Shown piece after piece: positions 48,335 to 63,180 of a stretch of 64,000 nt of DNA; the first letter of the stretch is position 1, and each line of letters opens with the position of its first letter. The stretch spans positions 434,001 through 498,000 of the forward strand of contig CP090851.1 of the NCBI GenBank assembly GCA_041879415.1. Reading direction: 5' to 3'. The notes under the pieces were generated by a model. That model had not been told where the DNA came from, searched no databases, and saw nothing but the letters and a program-made list of their open reading frames with translations. The stretch is from Vibrio chagasii. Lineage in GTDB: Bacteria > Pseudomonadota > Gammaproteobacteria > Enterobacterales > Vibrionaceae. Both the position numbers and the translations under genes were made by a program.

Positions 48335-48567
48335 GTTAACGGGTGACGCGAGTGCAGTTTCAACACGCACAGGAAACCCATTAACCATGACCCACAGAAC
48401 AAAGCTTTCTGAACACAGGTTTAGAAATGGAAAGGTTTCCAGAGCTTGATCAGTAGTGGCTTTGGTCAGTACTGGTCGAACAGACGCAGACTCTGTCTCC
48501 TGGAGAGCGAGATAGGATCCTTTTGTTCTGGATGTTTGCCCGATTGTTAATTCAATCGGGCATTTTT
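48335..48567 (+). ncRNA. candidate structured RNA between fabB and pdxB
   Basis: The 430-base spacer after fabB has no open frame but much pairing. GTTAA-GGGT (48335-48344) pairs with AACCC-TTAAC (48375-48385), enclosing a GTGC/GCAC hairpin. CAGA/TCTG, GGAAA/TTTCC and GATCAGTA/TACTGGTC hairpins follow. It ends in a strong terminator GCCCGATTG/CAATCGGGC with TTTTT (48538-48567). Several GGA triplets (near 48372, 48430, 48502, 48515 and 48530) could be CsrA sites, but they are far fewer than in CsrB. I do not recognise a known family. It may be an independent small RNA or a processed fabB 3' end. The remaining bases to pdxB (48568-48732) show nothing distinctive. Confidence 0.5.
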
Positions 48568-48732
48568 CGTTTTAGGCTTGAGTAGTAAAGCTGAGTAGGG
48601 CAATCAATCCTTATCTGAACAAGCCTTTATTCATAATGTATTCCATTTGTTACTCGACACCGTGTGTGGAATTTTGCACAATCATTTCAATTCACATTTA
48701 GGTCGATAGACCCCAACAAAAGTACTCGCCAA

Positions 48733-49866
48733 ATGAAAATCTTAATCGACGAAAACATGCCTTATGCTGAAGCGCTTTTTAGCCAGCTGGGTGAAGTGAC
48801 AATGAAGTCTGGTCGCACATTAACTGCGGACGATCTGGTTGACGTAGACGCACTGATGATTCGTTCTGTCACTAAGGTGAACGAAGAATTAATTAGCAAA
48901 GCCAATAAACTGAAGTTTGTCGGCACTGCAACGGCGGGTATGGATCACGTCGACCAAGAATTGATGAAAGAGCGTGGCATTTTCTTTACTGCGGCACCGG
49001 GCTGTAACAAAGTGGGTGTGGCTGAATATGCGTTCAGTGCGATGATGGTTCTTGCGCAGCAACAAGGCTTCTCTGTGTTTGATAAAACTGTCGGTATTAT
49101 TGGCTGTGGCCAAGTGGGTAGCTACTTAGCAAAATGCCTTGAAGGTATTGGTATTAAGGTTATGCTGAACGACCCTCTGAAACAGCAAGAAGGTGACCCC
49201 CGTGAATTCACTGAATTAGAAACTCTGCTTGAGCAATCAGACGTGATCACCCTGCATACCCCGATCACGAGAACGGGTGAGTTCCCAACTCATCATTTGA
49301 TCAACGAACAAGTGCTTAATAATTTACGTGCTGACCAGATCCTAATTAATGCGGCTCGCGGCCCTGTGGTTGATAACCAAGCACTCAAAGCTCGTCTGCA
49401 AAAAGCTGATGGCTTCACGGCTGTCCTTGATGTATTTGAGTTTGAACCTGAAGTGGACATGGAACTGCTACCTTTACTTGCTTTCGCAACACCTCACGTA
49501 GCGGGCTACGGTCTAGAGGGCAAAGCACGCGGTACTACGATGATCTTTAACAGCTATTGTGAGTTCTTGGGTAGTGAAAAACGCGCTTACGCGAGCGATC
49601 TATTGCCAACAGCGCCTGTACCTCAAATGAAATTAGATAGAGCTTGGGACGAAGCAACACTGCACAATTTGACTCAGTTGATCTATGATGTGCGCAAAGA
49701 CGATGCCTTATTCCGTCGCAATATCGCTACGCCAGGTTCTTTTGACAAGATGCGTAAAGAATATTGGGACCGCAGAGAGTACAGTGCAGTCGAGTTAACA
49801 GGTGATGATTCTTGTAATCTAGCGCCGTTAGCTAAACTCGGTTTTATGGTAAAGCCAACTTTATAA
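48733..49866 (+). CDS. pdxB: erythronate-4-phosphate dehydrogenase
   Basis: PdxB oxidises 4-phosphoerythronate in pyridoxal phosphate synthesis. The D-2-hydroxyacid dehydrogenase NAD motif [21 protein letters not shown] is intact. The catalytic Arg ([10 protein letters not shown]), Glu ([12 protein letters not shown]) and His ([17 protein letters not shown]) are all present, and so is the C-terminal dimerisation domain. The frame opens at 48664, but the ATG at 48733 gives [16 protein letters not shown] and 377 residues, equal to the family. The asd start is 12 bases downstream, so the two are cotranscribed. Confidence 0.95.
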   Translation: MKILIDENMPYAEALFSQLGEVTMKSGRTLTADDLVDVDALMIRSVTKVNEELISKANKLKFVGTATAGMDHVDQELMKERGIFFTAAPGCNKVGVAEYAFSAMMVLAQQQGFSVFDKTVGIIGCGQVGSYLAKCLEGIGIKVMLNDPLKQQEGDPREFTELETLLEQSDVITLHTPITRTGEFPTHHLINEQVLNNLRADQILINAARGPVVDNQALKARLQKADGFTAVLDVFEFEPEVDMELLPLLAFATPHVAGYGLEGKARGTTMIFNSYCEFLGSEKRAYASDLLPTAPVPQMKLDRAWDEATLHNLTQLIYDVRKDDALFRRNIATPGSFDKMRKEYWDRREYSAVELTGDDSCNLAPLAKLGFMVKPTL

Positions 49867-49878
49867 AAGAGAGAAACA

Positions 49879-50892
49879 ATGAGCCAAGAATTTAATATTG
49901 CTATTTTAGGTGCGACTGGTGCGGTTGGTGAAACCATTCTTGAAGTACTTAAAGAGCGTAAATTCCCTATCGGAGAACTGCACTTACTAGCAAGTGAACG
50001 TAGTGAAGGTAAAACTTACCGCTTTAATGGTAAGACGATACAAGTGCAGAACGTAGCAGACTTCGATTGGTCTCAAGTTCATATCGCATTTTTCTCTGCT
50101 GGTGGCGACCTTTCTGAACAATGGGCACCAGTTGCTGCGGATGAAGGTGTTGTTGTTATCGATAACACATCTAAGTTCCGCTACGAATACGATGTTCCAC
50201 TGGTTGTGCCGGAAGTGAACCCAGAAGCAATTGCTGAGTTCCGCAACCGCAACATCATTGCGAACCCAAATTGTTCAACGATTCAAATGCTGGTTGCGCT
50301 TAAGCCAATTCACGATGAAGTTGGCCTAGAGCGTATCAACGTGTCGACTTACCAATCGGTGTCTGGTGCAGGCAAAACAGGTATCGATGAGCTTGCTGGT
50401 CAAACCGCTAAGCTTCTGAATGGTATGCCAGCTGAAAACTCAGCATTCCCACAGCAGATCGCATTCAACTGTATCCCTCAAATTGATGAGTTTACGGAAA
50501 ACGGTTACACGCGCGAAGAGATGAAGATGGTTTGGGAAACACAAAAAATCTTTAACGACTCTTCAATCACTGTGAACCCAACATGTGTTCGTGTACCAGT
50601 ATTCTACGGTCACGCTGAATCTCTACACATTGAAACACGCTCTCCAATCGGTGCTGAGCATGTTGTTCAATTACTAGAGAACACAGAAGGTGTAGAAGTA
50701 TTCCACGGTGCGGAGTTCCCAACTCAGGTTCGTGATGCGGGCGGTAAAGATCATGTAATGGTTGGTCGTATCCGCGGTGATATCAGTCACCACAGTGGCG
50801 TTAATATGTGGGTGGTTGCTGACAACGTTCGTAAAGGCGCAGCGACAAACGCAGTTCAAATCGCTGAAGTTCTGATTCGCGATTACTTCTAA
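49879..50892 (+). CDS. asd: aspartate-semialdehyde dehydrogenase (usg-position paralogue)
   Basis: This 337-residue protein has the GATGAVG NADP loop (ILGATGAVGETILEVL) and the active-site cysteine in ANPNCSTIQM. It also has the basic substrate-binding segment GRIRGDISHHSGVNMWVVADN. It occupies the position of E. coli usg between pdxB and truA, but the catalytic cysteine and histidine are kept, so it should be enzymatically active in lysine, threonine and methionine synthesis. Some Vibrio carry a second asd elsewhere, which cannot be checked here. AGAGAGAAAC precedes the ATG. Confidence 0.92.
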   Translation: MSQEFNIAILGATGAVGETILEVLKERKFPIGELHLLASERSEGKTYRFNGKTIQVQNVADFDWSQVHIAFFSAGGDLSEQWAPVAADEGVVVIDNTSKFRYEYDVPLVVPEVNPEAIAEFRNRNIIANPNCSTIQMLVALKPIHDEVGLERINVSTYQSVSGAGKTGIDELAGQTAKLLNGMPAENSAFPQQIAFNCIPQIDEFTENGYTREEMKMVWETQKIFNDSSITVNPTCVRVPVFYGHAESLHIETRSPIGAEHVVQLLENTEGVEVFHGAEFPTQVRDAGGKDHVMVGRIRGDISHHSGVNMWVVADNVRKGAATNAVQIAEVLIRDYF

Positions 50893-50912
50893 GCCTCACC
50901 GCTTTGATAAAC

Positions 50913-50940
50913 AAGCCTCACTCTTTAGTGGGGCTTTTTT
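50913..50940 (+). terminator. intrinsic terminator after asd
   Basis: AAGCCTCAC pairs with GTGGGGCTT (one T-G pair) around a 6-base loop, followed by TTTT. It separates pdxB-asd from fimV. Confidence 0.85.
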
Positions 50941-51100
50941 AATCGATTAAAAATATTGTTAGTCAAATTGTGTGAAATTGCTGCGAATATTGTCGCTGCA
51001 ACACATTTTTTGTTTTCATCTCTATAGTTTTACGTCATTTATCCGATATATTTAATAGATCATCACATTATCCGAATTTAAGCACCTAGCTGAGCCTTTT

Positions 51101-55981
<4,881 letters not shown>

Positions 55982-55995
55982 ACTGGACGAGATAT

Positions 55996-56026
55996 AAAGG
56001 GTAGCATTGGCTACCCTTTATTTTTT
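55996..56026 (+). terminator. intrinsic terminator after fimV
   Basis: AAAGGGTAGC, an ATTG loop and GCTACCCTTT form a perfect 10-bp stem followed by ATTTTTT. Confidence 0.93.
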
Positions 56027-56127
56027 GGCGAGTCGTTCTTCTAATATTATAGATTTAGCTGCTTCCTATTTGGGATAGCACTCATTTCCGTATATACTTC
56101 TCGCCCATTTTCAAAGAGAACAAGAAC

Positions 56128-56922
56128 ATGAAAATTGCTTTAGGTATTGAATATAACGGTACCCACTACTTTGGTTGGCAGCGCCAACGAGACGTGAAAA
56201 GTGTCCAAGAAGAATTGGAAAAGGCTCTTTCGGTTGTCGCAAATCACCCAGTAGAAGTTCAATGTGCAGGACGAACGGATGCCGGTGTTCACGGTACGGG
56301 ACAAGTCGTTCACTTTGAAACCAATGTCGACCGCAAAATGGTGGCATGGACAATGGGTGCAAATGCCAATATGCCTAAGGACATCGCTGTTCGTTGGGCA
56401 ACTGAAGTGAACGAAGATTTTCATGCTCGCTTCTCTGCAACGGCACGTCGCTACCGCTATATCATTTTCAATCATGCACTGCGCCCAGGAATCTTGAATT
56501 CAGGCGTGAGCCACTATCATGGGCATCTTGACGAGATAAAGATGCATGAGGCTGGTCAGTACCTGCTAGGTGAAAATGATTTCACGTCGTTCAGAGCAAC
56601 GCACTGTCAATCTCATAGTCCGTGGCGAAACATGATTCACTTGAACGTGACTCGACATGGCCATTACATCGTCATTGATATTAAAGCGAATGCATTTGTA
56701 CACCACATGGTGAGAAACATTACGGGTAGCCTAATTGCTGTCGGTAAAGGTGAACAGAAGCCAGAGTGGATTAAGTGGTTACTTGAAGCGAAAGACCGTA
56801 AGTTGGCTGGAGCGACCGCCAAAGCCGAAGGTCTCTATTTAGTAGACGTAGATTACCCAGAAGAATTCGGTCTTCCAAGAGAGCCAATTGGTCCTCTGTT
56901 TCTTCCAGATAATTTGAACTAA
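56128..56922 (+). CDS. truA: tRNA pseudouridine(38-40) synthase
   Basis: TruA converts U38, U39 and U40 in the anticodon arm to pseudouridine. The start is [20 protein letters not shown]. The catalytic aspartate lies in [15 protein letters not shown], and the later [17 protein letters not shown] motif is intact. The length is 264 residues (E. coli 270). A weak Shine-Dalgarno (GAGAAC) precedes the ATG. The next gene, accD, is 175 bases away and probably has its own promoter. Confidence 0.97.
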   Translation: MKIALGIEYNGTHYFGWQRQRDVKSVQEELEKALSVVANHPVEVQCAGRTDAGVHGTGQVVHFETNVDRKMVAWTMGANANMPKDIAVRWATEVNEDFHARFSATARRYRYIIFNHALRPGILNSGVSHYHGHLDEIKMHEAGQYLLGENDFTSFRATHCQSHSPWRNMIHLNVTRHGHYIVIDIKANAFVHHMVRNITGSLIAVGKGEQKPEWIKWLLEAKDRKLAGATAKAEGLYLVDVDYPEEFGLPREPIGPLFLPDNLN

Positions 56923-57097
56923 ATGTGGGACTTAGGTTCAAAAAATATTGCGAAATCGTGCGTAAAATAGCTCAAGAAAATAGGTACAACCAGTTTTTTA
57001 TCTACACTTGCTGTTTTATGTGCTTTAATCTCCTCGCATAATTCCCAAATTTATTTCTTTCGCAATCAAGCGGAAGAATCGAAACAAAAGGTCTTCC

Positions 57098-58024
57098 ATG
57101 AGTTGGCTTGAAAAGATTTTAGAAAAAAGCAACATCGTAACATCTCGTAAAGCGTCTATCCCTGAGGGTGTTTGGACTAAATGTACTTCTTGTGAGCAGG
57201 TGCTTTACCATGCTGAACTAGAGCGTAACCTAGAAGTATGTCCAAAATGTGACCATCACATGCGCATGAAAGCACGTCGCCGCCTAGAAACATTCCTAGA
57301 CAAAGGTGAGCGTGTTGAACTTGGTACTGATCTTGAGCCGCAAGACAAACTGAAGTTCAAAGACTCTAAGCGTTATAAAGAGCGTATCTCTGCTGCTCAA
57401 AAGAACAGTGGTGAAACTGACGCACTTGTAGCAATGAAAGGTGAACTACTAGGTCTACCAATCGTAGCGTGTGCTTTTGAATTCTCATTCATGGGTGGTT
57501 CAATGGGCTCTGTAGTAGGTGCTCGTTTTGTTCGCGCTGTAGATGCTGCTATTGAAAACAACTGTGGTTTAGTTTGTTTCTCTGCAAGTGGTGGTGCGCG
57601 TATGCAAGAGGCACTAATGTCTCTAATGCAAATGGCAAAAACCAGTGCTGCACTTGAGCGTCTTTCTGCGAAAGGTCTGCCGTTCATTTCAGTAATGACT
57701 GACCCAACAATGGGTGGTGTTTCTGCAAGTTTGGCAATGCTAGGTGATATCAACATCGGTGAGCCAAAAGCACTTATCGGTTTTGCTGGTCGTCGTGTAA
57801 TCGAGCAAACAGTACGTGAAGACCTACCTGAAGGTTTCCAACGTAGTGAGTTCTTACTAGACCACGGTGCTATCGACATGATCGTTGACCGTCGTGAAAT
57901 GCGTCAGCGCGTAGCTAGCCTAGTTGCAAAAATGACCAATCAGCCTTCACCATTAGTAGTTTCTGTGAACGATTCACCGAATGAAGCTGCTTATGAAGTA
58001 CCAGAAGCGCCAGAAAAAGGGTAA
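57098..58024 (+). CDS. accD: acetyl-CoA carboxylase carboxyltransferase beta subunit
   Basis: AccD with AccA transfers carboxyl from biotin to acetyl-CoA, giving malonyl-CoA for fatty acid synthesis. The N-terminal zinc ribbon is visible as [10 protein letters not shown] followed by CPKCDHH. The crotonase-like domain has [36 protein letters not shown] and [12 protein letters not shown]. It is 308 residues long (E. coli 304). AAAAGG stands upstream of the ATG. It heads an accD, folC, dedD, cvpA, purF series in the E. coli order, with dedA absent. Confidence 0.97.
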   Translation: MSWLEKILEKSNIVTSRKASIPEGVWTKCTSCEQVLYHAELERNLEVCPKCDHHMRMKARRRLETFLDKGERVELGTDLEPQDKLKFKDSKRYKERISAAQKNSGETDALVAMKGELLGLPIVACAFEFSFMGGSMGSVVGARFVRAVDAAIENNCGLVCFSASGGARMQEALMSLMQMAKTSAALERLSAKGLPFISVMTDPTMGGVSASLAMLGDINIGEPKALIGFAGRRVIEQTVREDLPEGFQRSEFLLDHGAIDMIVDRREMRQRVASLVAKMTNQPSPLVVSVNDSPNEAAYEVPEAPEKG

Positions 58025-58066
58025 AGTACCTTCTAACAAACCAACTTTATTATGGTTATGAGTTAG

Positions 58067-59332
58067 ATGAGTCAACAACCTATTCCTCAAGCCACATCCT
58101 CTTTGGAGATGTGGCTTGATTATTTATCAAACATCCACACCAGTGCTATTGATCTTGGGCTAGACCGAGTTCAGGCCGTCGCCTCTAAGGCAAATCTTAC
58201 CAAACCTGCTAAACACGTCATTACTGTTGCCGGAACCAATGGCAAAGGTTCAACGTGTGCGCTAATGGAAGCCATTCTATTAGATGCGGGATACTCTGTT
58301 GGTGTCTACAGCTCTCCTCACTTAATTCGTTACAACGAACGCGTTCGTATCAACGGCCAAGATCTATCTGATGAAAAGATGGTTCAGTCTTTTGATTTTA
58401 TCGAGAAAGAACGTGGTGAAATCAGTCTTAGTTTCTTCGAATACGGCACTTTGGCCGCGTTACGTGCTTTTCAAACGGAAGCGGTCGATGTTGTGTTGTT
58501 AGAAGTGGGTTTAGGTGGCCGCTTAGATGCAACCAACATTGTTGATCACGACGTTTCTGTGATTACGAGCTTGGCAGTAGACCACGTAGATTGGCTTGGT
58601 GATGACATCAATGTGATTGGTTTTGAGAAAGCGGGTATTTATCGTAGCGGTAAGCCGGCTATCTGCGGCCAACCTAAGCCACCGGCGACAGTTGCTGCGC
58701 ATGCCGATGATATCAAAGCTGAGTTTTATCAGGTCGGTATTCAATATACCTATGCCGTTGATGGCGATACCTGGAACTGGCATAGCGGTGCATTCCAATT
58801 GGAGTCACTTCCTATCCCAACATTACCGCTCCCGAACGCGGCAACCGCATTGATGGCACTGGGCACATCAGAATTAGATATTAGCGATGTGAACGTGGTT
58901 AATGGTTTGAAGAACGCTCAGCTTCCTGGGCGCATGCAACAAATTAGCGACCAGCCTGTGATTGTGCTTGATGTGGCTCATAACCCACATTCAGCAGAAT
59001 ACTTTGCACAGCAAGTTACTAAAAAATATGCGGGCAAGAACCTGCACGTTGTAGTCGCTATGCTTCATGACAAAGACATTCTAGCGACATTAGAAGTGTT
59101 AACGCCAATTGCAACACACTGGTACCCAGCTTCTCTACAAGGGCCACGTGCGGCAACGGCAGCAGAACTTTGTCAAAGCCTTCCTCACGGTGTTAAGCAG
59201 CATACAAACCCGGTTGCGGCGTTTGAGGCGGCGTTAGCATCAGCGAAAGGTGAAGATGATGTCGTGTTAGTGGTCGGTTCTTTCCATACAGTAGGGGAAG
59301 TGTTGGAGCATTGGCAGAAAAAAGGAAACTAG
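58067..59332 (+). CDS. folC: bifunctional folylpolyglutamate/dihydrofolate synthase
   Basis: FolC adds glutamate to dihydropteroate and to reduced folates. The Mur-ligase-like P-loop TVAGTNGKGSTCALMEAIL, the segment LLEVGLGGRLDATN and the LDVAHNPHSAEYF motif are all present in 421 residues (E. coli 422). Its stop is directly followed by the dedD ATG, so translation is coupled. The 42-base gap from accD implies the same transcript. Confidence 0.96.
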   Translation: MSQQPIPQATSSLEMWLDYLSNIHTSAIDLGLDRVQAVASKANLTKPAKHVITVAGTNGKGSTCALMEAILLDAGYSVGVYSSPHLIRYNERVRINGQDLSDEKMVQSFDFIEKERGEISLSFFEYGTLAALRAFQTEAVDVVLLEVGLGGRLDATNIVDHDVSVITSLAVDHVDWLGDDINVIGFEKAGIYRSGKPAICGQPKPPATVAAHADDIKAEFYQVGIQYTYAVDGDTWNWHSGAFQLESLPIPTLPLPNAATALMALGTSELDISDVNVVNGLKNAQLPGRMQQISDQPVIVLDVAHNPHSAEYFAQQVTKKYAGKNLHVVVAMLHDKDILATLEVLTPIATHWYPASLQGPRAATAAELCQSLPHGVKQHTNPVAAFEAALASAKGEDDVVLVVGSFHTVGEVLEHWQKKGN

Positions 59333-59899
59333 ATGGCAAGTAAATTTCAGAGCCGCTTAGTCGGCACCATCATTTTAGTGGCCATTGGCGTGATTGTATT
59401 GCCAGATGTGCTCGATGGTAAAAAGCTTCACTATAAAGAAGAGTTTGCGAGCATTCCTATTAAGCCTGAACTTGATAGCAATGTTGAAGTGTTTGAGGTG
59501 CTTGACCCAGTTGAAGATCAGATTGCACTGCCGGACTCTCCGGTAGAGCGAGTGGTCGAAAGCGGTGGATCATCAGAAACCCAAACGGCATCGGCTTCTG
59601 AAAAAGAAGCGGATAAAGTGGCGGTTGTGGTTAAGCCAGTACCTGAAAAAAATGAGTACCAAGACAGCGCTTGGATCATTCAATTGATGGCTTTGAAGAA
59701 TGCTGACAACGCGAAAAGCGTGGTTAAGGATTTGCAAAAGCGTGGTTACCAGGCTCACACCAAGCAAGAAAAAACTTTTACGCGAGTAATTATCGGCCCA
59801 GATGTATCTAAATCCAAACTTGAGCGACAAATTAAGGAATTAGAAAAAATTACGGGTTCAAAAGGCCAATTGCTCAAATTTAAACCGTTAAATCCATAA
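59333..59899 (+). CDS. dedD: SPOR-domain cell division protein
   Basis: DedD is a bitopic inner-membrane protein that binds septal denuded glycan. One membrane segment (LVGTIILVAIGVIVLPDVLDG) is at residues about 8-28, followed by an acidic linker. The C-terminal SPOR domain spans residues about 108-188 (SAWIIQLMALKNADNAKSVVKDL). The 188 residues compare with 220 in E. coli, the difference being in the linker. It starts at the base after the folC stop. Confidence 0.93.
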   Translation: MASKFQSRLVGTIILVAIGVIVLPDVLDGKKLHYKEEFASIPIKPELDSNVEVFEVLDPVEDQIALPDSPVERVVESGGSSETQTASASEKEADKVAVVVKPVPEKNEYQDSAWIIQLMALKNADNAKSVVKDLQKRGYQAHTKQEKTFTRVIIGPDVSKSKLERQIKELEKITGSKGQLLKFKPLNP

Positions 59900-59960
59900 G
59901 AAAACGTTTGCGTCAGCATTTTTTCTGTTAAAATGCGCGCCAACTTAAGATGAAGAATTC

Positions 59961-60452
59961 ATGAATTGGTTAGATTTTGTCATTTTAGGCGTGATCGGCT
60001 TCTCTGCCGTGATCAGTTTAGTTCGTGGTTTCGCTAAAGAAGCGTTGTCACTCGTTATTTGGTTTGGAGCATTTTTTATTGCTAGCCAGTACTACGCAAA
60101 ATTAGCGGTGTACTTCACCAATATCGAAGATGAGATGTTTCGAAACGGAACGGCGATAGCAGCATTGTTTGTTGCAACGTTAGTTGTCGGTGCTTTAGTT
60201 AACTATGTCATCGGTCAGCTAGTTCAGAAAACAGGCCTGTCAGGTACAGACAGAATCCTCGGTGTCGTCTTTGGTGGCTTACGTGGTGTTTTGATTGTTT
60301 CTGCAGTGTTGTTTTTCATGGATGCGTTTACTGCATTCCCAAGTTCTGAGTGGTGGAAGAATTCGCAGTTGGTTCCGGAATTTAGTCGAATCATTGCGCC
60401 GTTCTTCGAGCATTTACAAGCAACATCTAGTTTCTTATCTGGCGCGCTATAG
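59961..60452 (+). CDS. cvpA: CvpA-family membrane protein
   Basis: This 163-residue protein has four membrane segments (MNWLDFVILGVIGFSAVISLVRGFAKEALSL at the start). It is the homologue of E. coli CvpA, first known from colicin V production and later linked to envelope tolerance. The exact function is unresolved. It lies directly upstream of purF as in E. coli, with 34 bases between them, so the two are cotranscribed. Confidence 0.94.
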   Translation: MNWLDFVILGVIGFSAVISLVRGFAKEALSLVIWFGAFFIASQYYAKLAVYFTNIEDEMFRNGTAIAALFVATLVVGALVNYVIGQLVQKTGLSGTDRILGVVFGGLRGVLIVSAVLFFMDAFTAFPSSEWWKNSQLVPEFSRIIAPFFEHLQATSSFLSGAL

Positions 60453-60486
60453 CGCCAGTTAATGTCGAAAAATCGAGGATTAGGAC

Positions 60487-62001
60487 ATGTGTGGTATTGT
60501 TGGAATCGTGGGTTCAACACCTGTAAACCAGTCTATTTATGACGCTTTAACGGTATTGCAGCATCGTGGCCAAGATGCCGCTGGTATTTGTACCATTGAA
60601 AGCAATCGTTTCCGTCTGCGTAAGGCGAACGGTTTAGTAAAAGATGTTTTTGAAGCAAAACACATGCAACGCCTCCAAGGTAACGTTGGTATTGGCCATG
60701 TTCGTTACCCGACAGCAGGTAGCTCAAGCGCGTCGGAAGCTCAGCCTTTCTACGTAAACTCGCCTTTTGGCATCACGTTGGCTCACAACGGTAACTTAAC
60801 GAACGCAAATGAAGTTCGTGAAAAGTTATTCGAAAAAGACCGTCGTCATGTGAACACTACTTCGGATTCAGAAGTGCTATTGAACGTATTGGCTCATGAG
60901 ATCGATACGGTTAAAGGTAACGTGACTTCAGATGATGTTTTCCGTGCTGTATCAAACGTACATCGCACAATTCGTGGTGCTTACGCAGTAACGGCTATGA
61001 TCATCGGCCACGGTATGATCGCATTCCGCGACCCACACGGTATTCGTCCACTATGTCTAGGTAAGCGTGAAGTTGAAGGTAAAACGGAATACATGGTTGC
61101 GTCTGAATCGGTGGCATTGGATGCTGTTGGTTTCGATTTTATGCGTGATGTGGCACCTGGTGAAGCTATCTACGTAACATTCGACGGTGAGCTTTTCACT
61201 AAGCAATGTGCAGACAACCCACAGCTCAACCCATGTATCTTTGAGTTTGTATACTTTGCACGTCCTGATTCATTCATCGATAAAATCTCAGTGTACAGCG
61301 CACGTGTTGAGATGGGTGAATTACTAGGTAAGCGTATTAAAGAAGAGTACTCAGACTTAGATATTGATGTGGTTATCCCAATTCCAGAAACGTCTAACGA
61401 CATTGCACTGCGAATCGCTCAAGCTATCGACAAGCCGTACCGCCAAGGTTTCGTGAAAAACCGTTACGTTGGTCGTACGTTTATCATGCCTGGGCAGCAA
61501 CAGCGTAAGAAGTCGGTTCGCCGTAAACTTAATGCGATTCGCTCTGAGTTTAAAGGCAAGAACGTTCTACTGGTTGATGACTCTATCGTTCGCGGTACGA
61601 CTTCAGAGCAGATCATTGAGATGGCTCGTGACTCTGGTGCAAACAAGGTGTTCATGGTGTCAGCGGCTCCTGAGGTTCGCTTCCCTAACGTTTACGGTAT
61701 CGACATGCCGAGCGCGACAGAGCTAATTGCTCATGGTCGTGACAATGAAACGATTTGTAAGCAGATTGGTGCAGACGCTCTGATCTTCCAAACGCTACCA
61801 GATTTGATTTCAGCGGTAGGCATGGGTAACCAAGACATCGCACGTTTCGATACTTCTGTGTTTAATGGCGAGTATGTAACGGGTGATATCGACCAAGCAT
61901 ATCTAGATTTCTTAGACTCTTTACGTAATGATGACTCTAAGATTCAGCGTGAGATCCAACAAGATTTAGCGAACCTAGAGTTACACAACGAAGGCGCTTA
62001 G
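60487..62001 (+). CDS. purF: amidophosphoribosyltransferase
   Basis: PurF makes phosphoribosylamine from PRPP and glutamine, the first committed purine step. The N-terminal nucleophile is Cys2 ([10 protein letters not shown]). The glutaminase domain includes [11 protein letters not shown] and GNLTNA, and the PRPP loop is [18 protein letters not shown]. The 504 residues equal E. coli (505). PurR control is expected, but the operator would be upstream of the operon head and was not identified. A terminator follows. Confidence 0.97.
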   Translation: MCGIVGIVGSTPVNQSIYDALTVLQHRGQDAAGICTIESNRFRLRKANGLVKDVFEAKHMQRLQGNVGIGHVRYPTAGSSSASEAQPFYVNSPFGITLAHNGNLTNANEVREKLFEKDRRHVNTTSDSEVLLNVLAHEIDTVKGNVTSDDVFRAVSNVHRTIRGAYAVTAMIIGHGMIAFRDPHGIRPLCLGKREVEGKTEYMVASESVALDAVGFDFMRDVAPGEAIYVTFDGELFTKQCADNPQLNPCIFEFVYFARPDSFIDKISVYSARVEMGELLGKRIKEEYSDLDIDVVIPIPETSNDIALRIAQAIDKPYRQGFVKNRYVGRTFIMPGQQQRKKSVRRKLNAIRSEFKGKNVLLVDDSIVRGTTSEQIIEMARDSGANKVFMVSAAPEVRFPNVYGIDMPSATELIAHGRDNETICKQIGADALIFQTLPDLISAVGMGNQDIARFDTSVFNGEYVTGDIDQAYLDFLDSLRNDDSKIQREIQQDLANLELHNEGA

Positions 62002-62024
62002 TTTTCTTTAGTGACCAGAATATA

Positions 62025-62054
62025 AAAAACCAGAGCCGATGCTCTGGTTTTTTT
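62025..62054. terminator. bidirectional terminator between purF and the LysR gene
   Basis: AAAAAACCAGAGC and GCTCTGGTTTTTTT form a perfect stem around CGAT with A/T flanks. Confidence 0.93.
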
Positions 62055-62076
62055 GTTTTTGAAGTAGGGGATTAAC

Positions 62077-62952
62077 CTAGTGAATGTGGTACGCGATCAC
62101 AAAATCAATAAACAATCTAACTTTCTCAGGTAGATGGTCTTTGTGGTTATATAGCATGTAGATGTCACGCGGGTTAGCGCTCCAGTCTTCCAATACTTGA
62201 ACTAAGCTGCCATCTTCAATGTATTCGCGAATCATCACGTCTGGCATCAGTGTGATACCTAGACCTTCAGAGCAAGCTTGTCTTACAACATTAAGTGCGT
62301 TTGCGTTGAAGCGGCCTTTTTCACTGTTAACCACAGTCTCATCATTCGAGTTACTTAGCTGCCACTTAATCAGTGGGTAGCCTTTAAGCAATGAATGGTT
62401 CGCCAGTTCTTCAGCATGGCTTGGTGCAGGGTTCTTCGCTAAGTACTCAGGGCTTGCGATAAGAATATCTTTTACTTCACTGATTTTTCGAGCAATGAGG
62501 CTTGAGTCACGTTGCGGACCCACTCTGAAAATCACGTCCCATTCTGTAGGGTCGAGTTGATCAGCTTGGTTGTTCATCATCAACTCAATATTGATATCTG
62601 GGTATTGAGTCATGAAGTCGCTGAACATCGGCATCATCATGCGCTTAGTCAGGTTAGAAGGCGCCGTAATGCGGATCTTACCGGAAGCACCTTTACAAAC
62701 ATCCGTCAGTTCTTCGGCGGTCGAAGAGAGACGTTGCAGCAGTGGAGAGCATTCATTGAAGAAACGTTCGCCAGCCTCTGTTAAGGAGAGTTTACGCGCG
62801 TGTCTATTGAGAAGCCTCAGGTTTAGTGAGTCTTCTAGAGCTTGGATGCGTCGTGTGATGGTCGCAACCGGAATCATAGTCTTGCGCGATGTTGCGGTGT
62901 AGCTCCCATTTTCAACGACGAGTCGAAAGAGGTTTAAATCATCTAATTTCAT
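62077..62952 (-). CDS. LysR-family transcriptional regulator
   Basis: This LysR regulator of about 291 residues has a winged helix beginning MKLDDLNLFRLVVENGSYTATSRKT. Its effector domain is similar in style to the regulator at 35313. A GTG four codons upstream (62964) is an alternative start, and neither has a good Shine-Dalgarno. It is divergent from the response regulator gene across 228 bases, so it may control itself or that gene. The ligand is unknown. Confidence 0.9.
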   Translation of the reverse strand: MKLDDLNLFRLVVENGSYTATSRKTMIPVATITRRIQALEDSLNLRLLNRHARKLSLTEAGERFFNECSPLLQRLSSTAEELTDVCKGASGKIRITAPSNLTKRMMMPMFSDFMTQYPDINIELMMNNQADQLDPTEWDVIFRVGPQRDSSLIARKISEVKDILIASPEYLAKNPAPSHAEELANHSLLKGYPLIKWQLSNSNDETVVNSEKGRFNANALNVVRQACSEGLGITLMPDVMIREYIEDGSLVQVLEDWSANPRDIYMLYNHKDHLPEKVRLFIDFVIAYHIH

Positions 62953-63180
62953 AAATCCAGACACATTTGTTTACAATCTCTTCTAATTTATACGTAACAT
63001 TGAGATCAATGTTTGCGTCATGTCAACTTGTTGCACTATTTACAAGTATTCCAAGCCTTGTCACGAATTACCAGTAAAGAGTGAACATTTGTGTATTTAG
63101 CATTTTATTACTAAGTTTTATATTAGTTCTTAGAACAGATAACAATAATAATTCGACTTAGTTTTGTGAGGTTAGAAATT

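Noticed and set aside
48335..48567. CsrB-type RNA in the fabB-pdxB spacer
   Set aside because: Only about five GGA triplets are present, far fewer than expected for a CsrA-titrating RNA. Kept as an unnamed candidate RNA.
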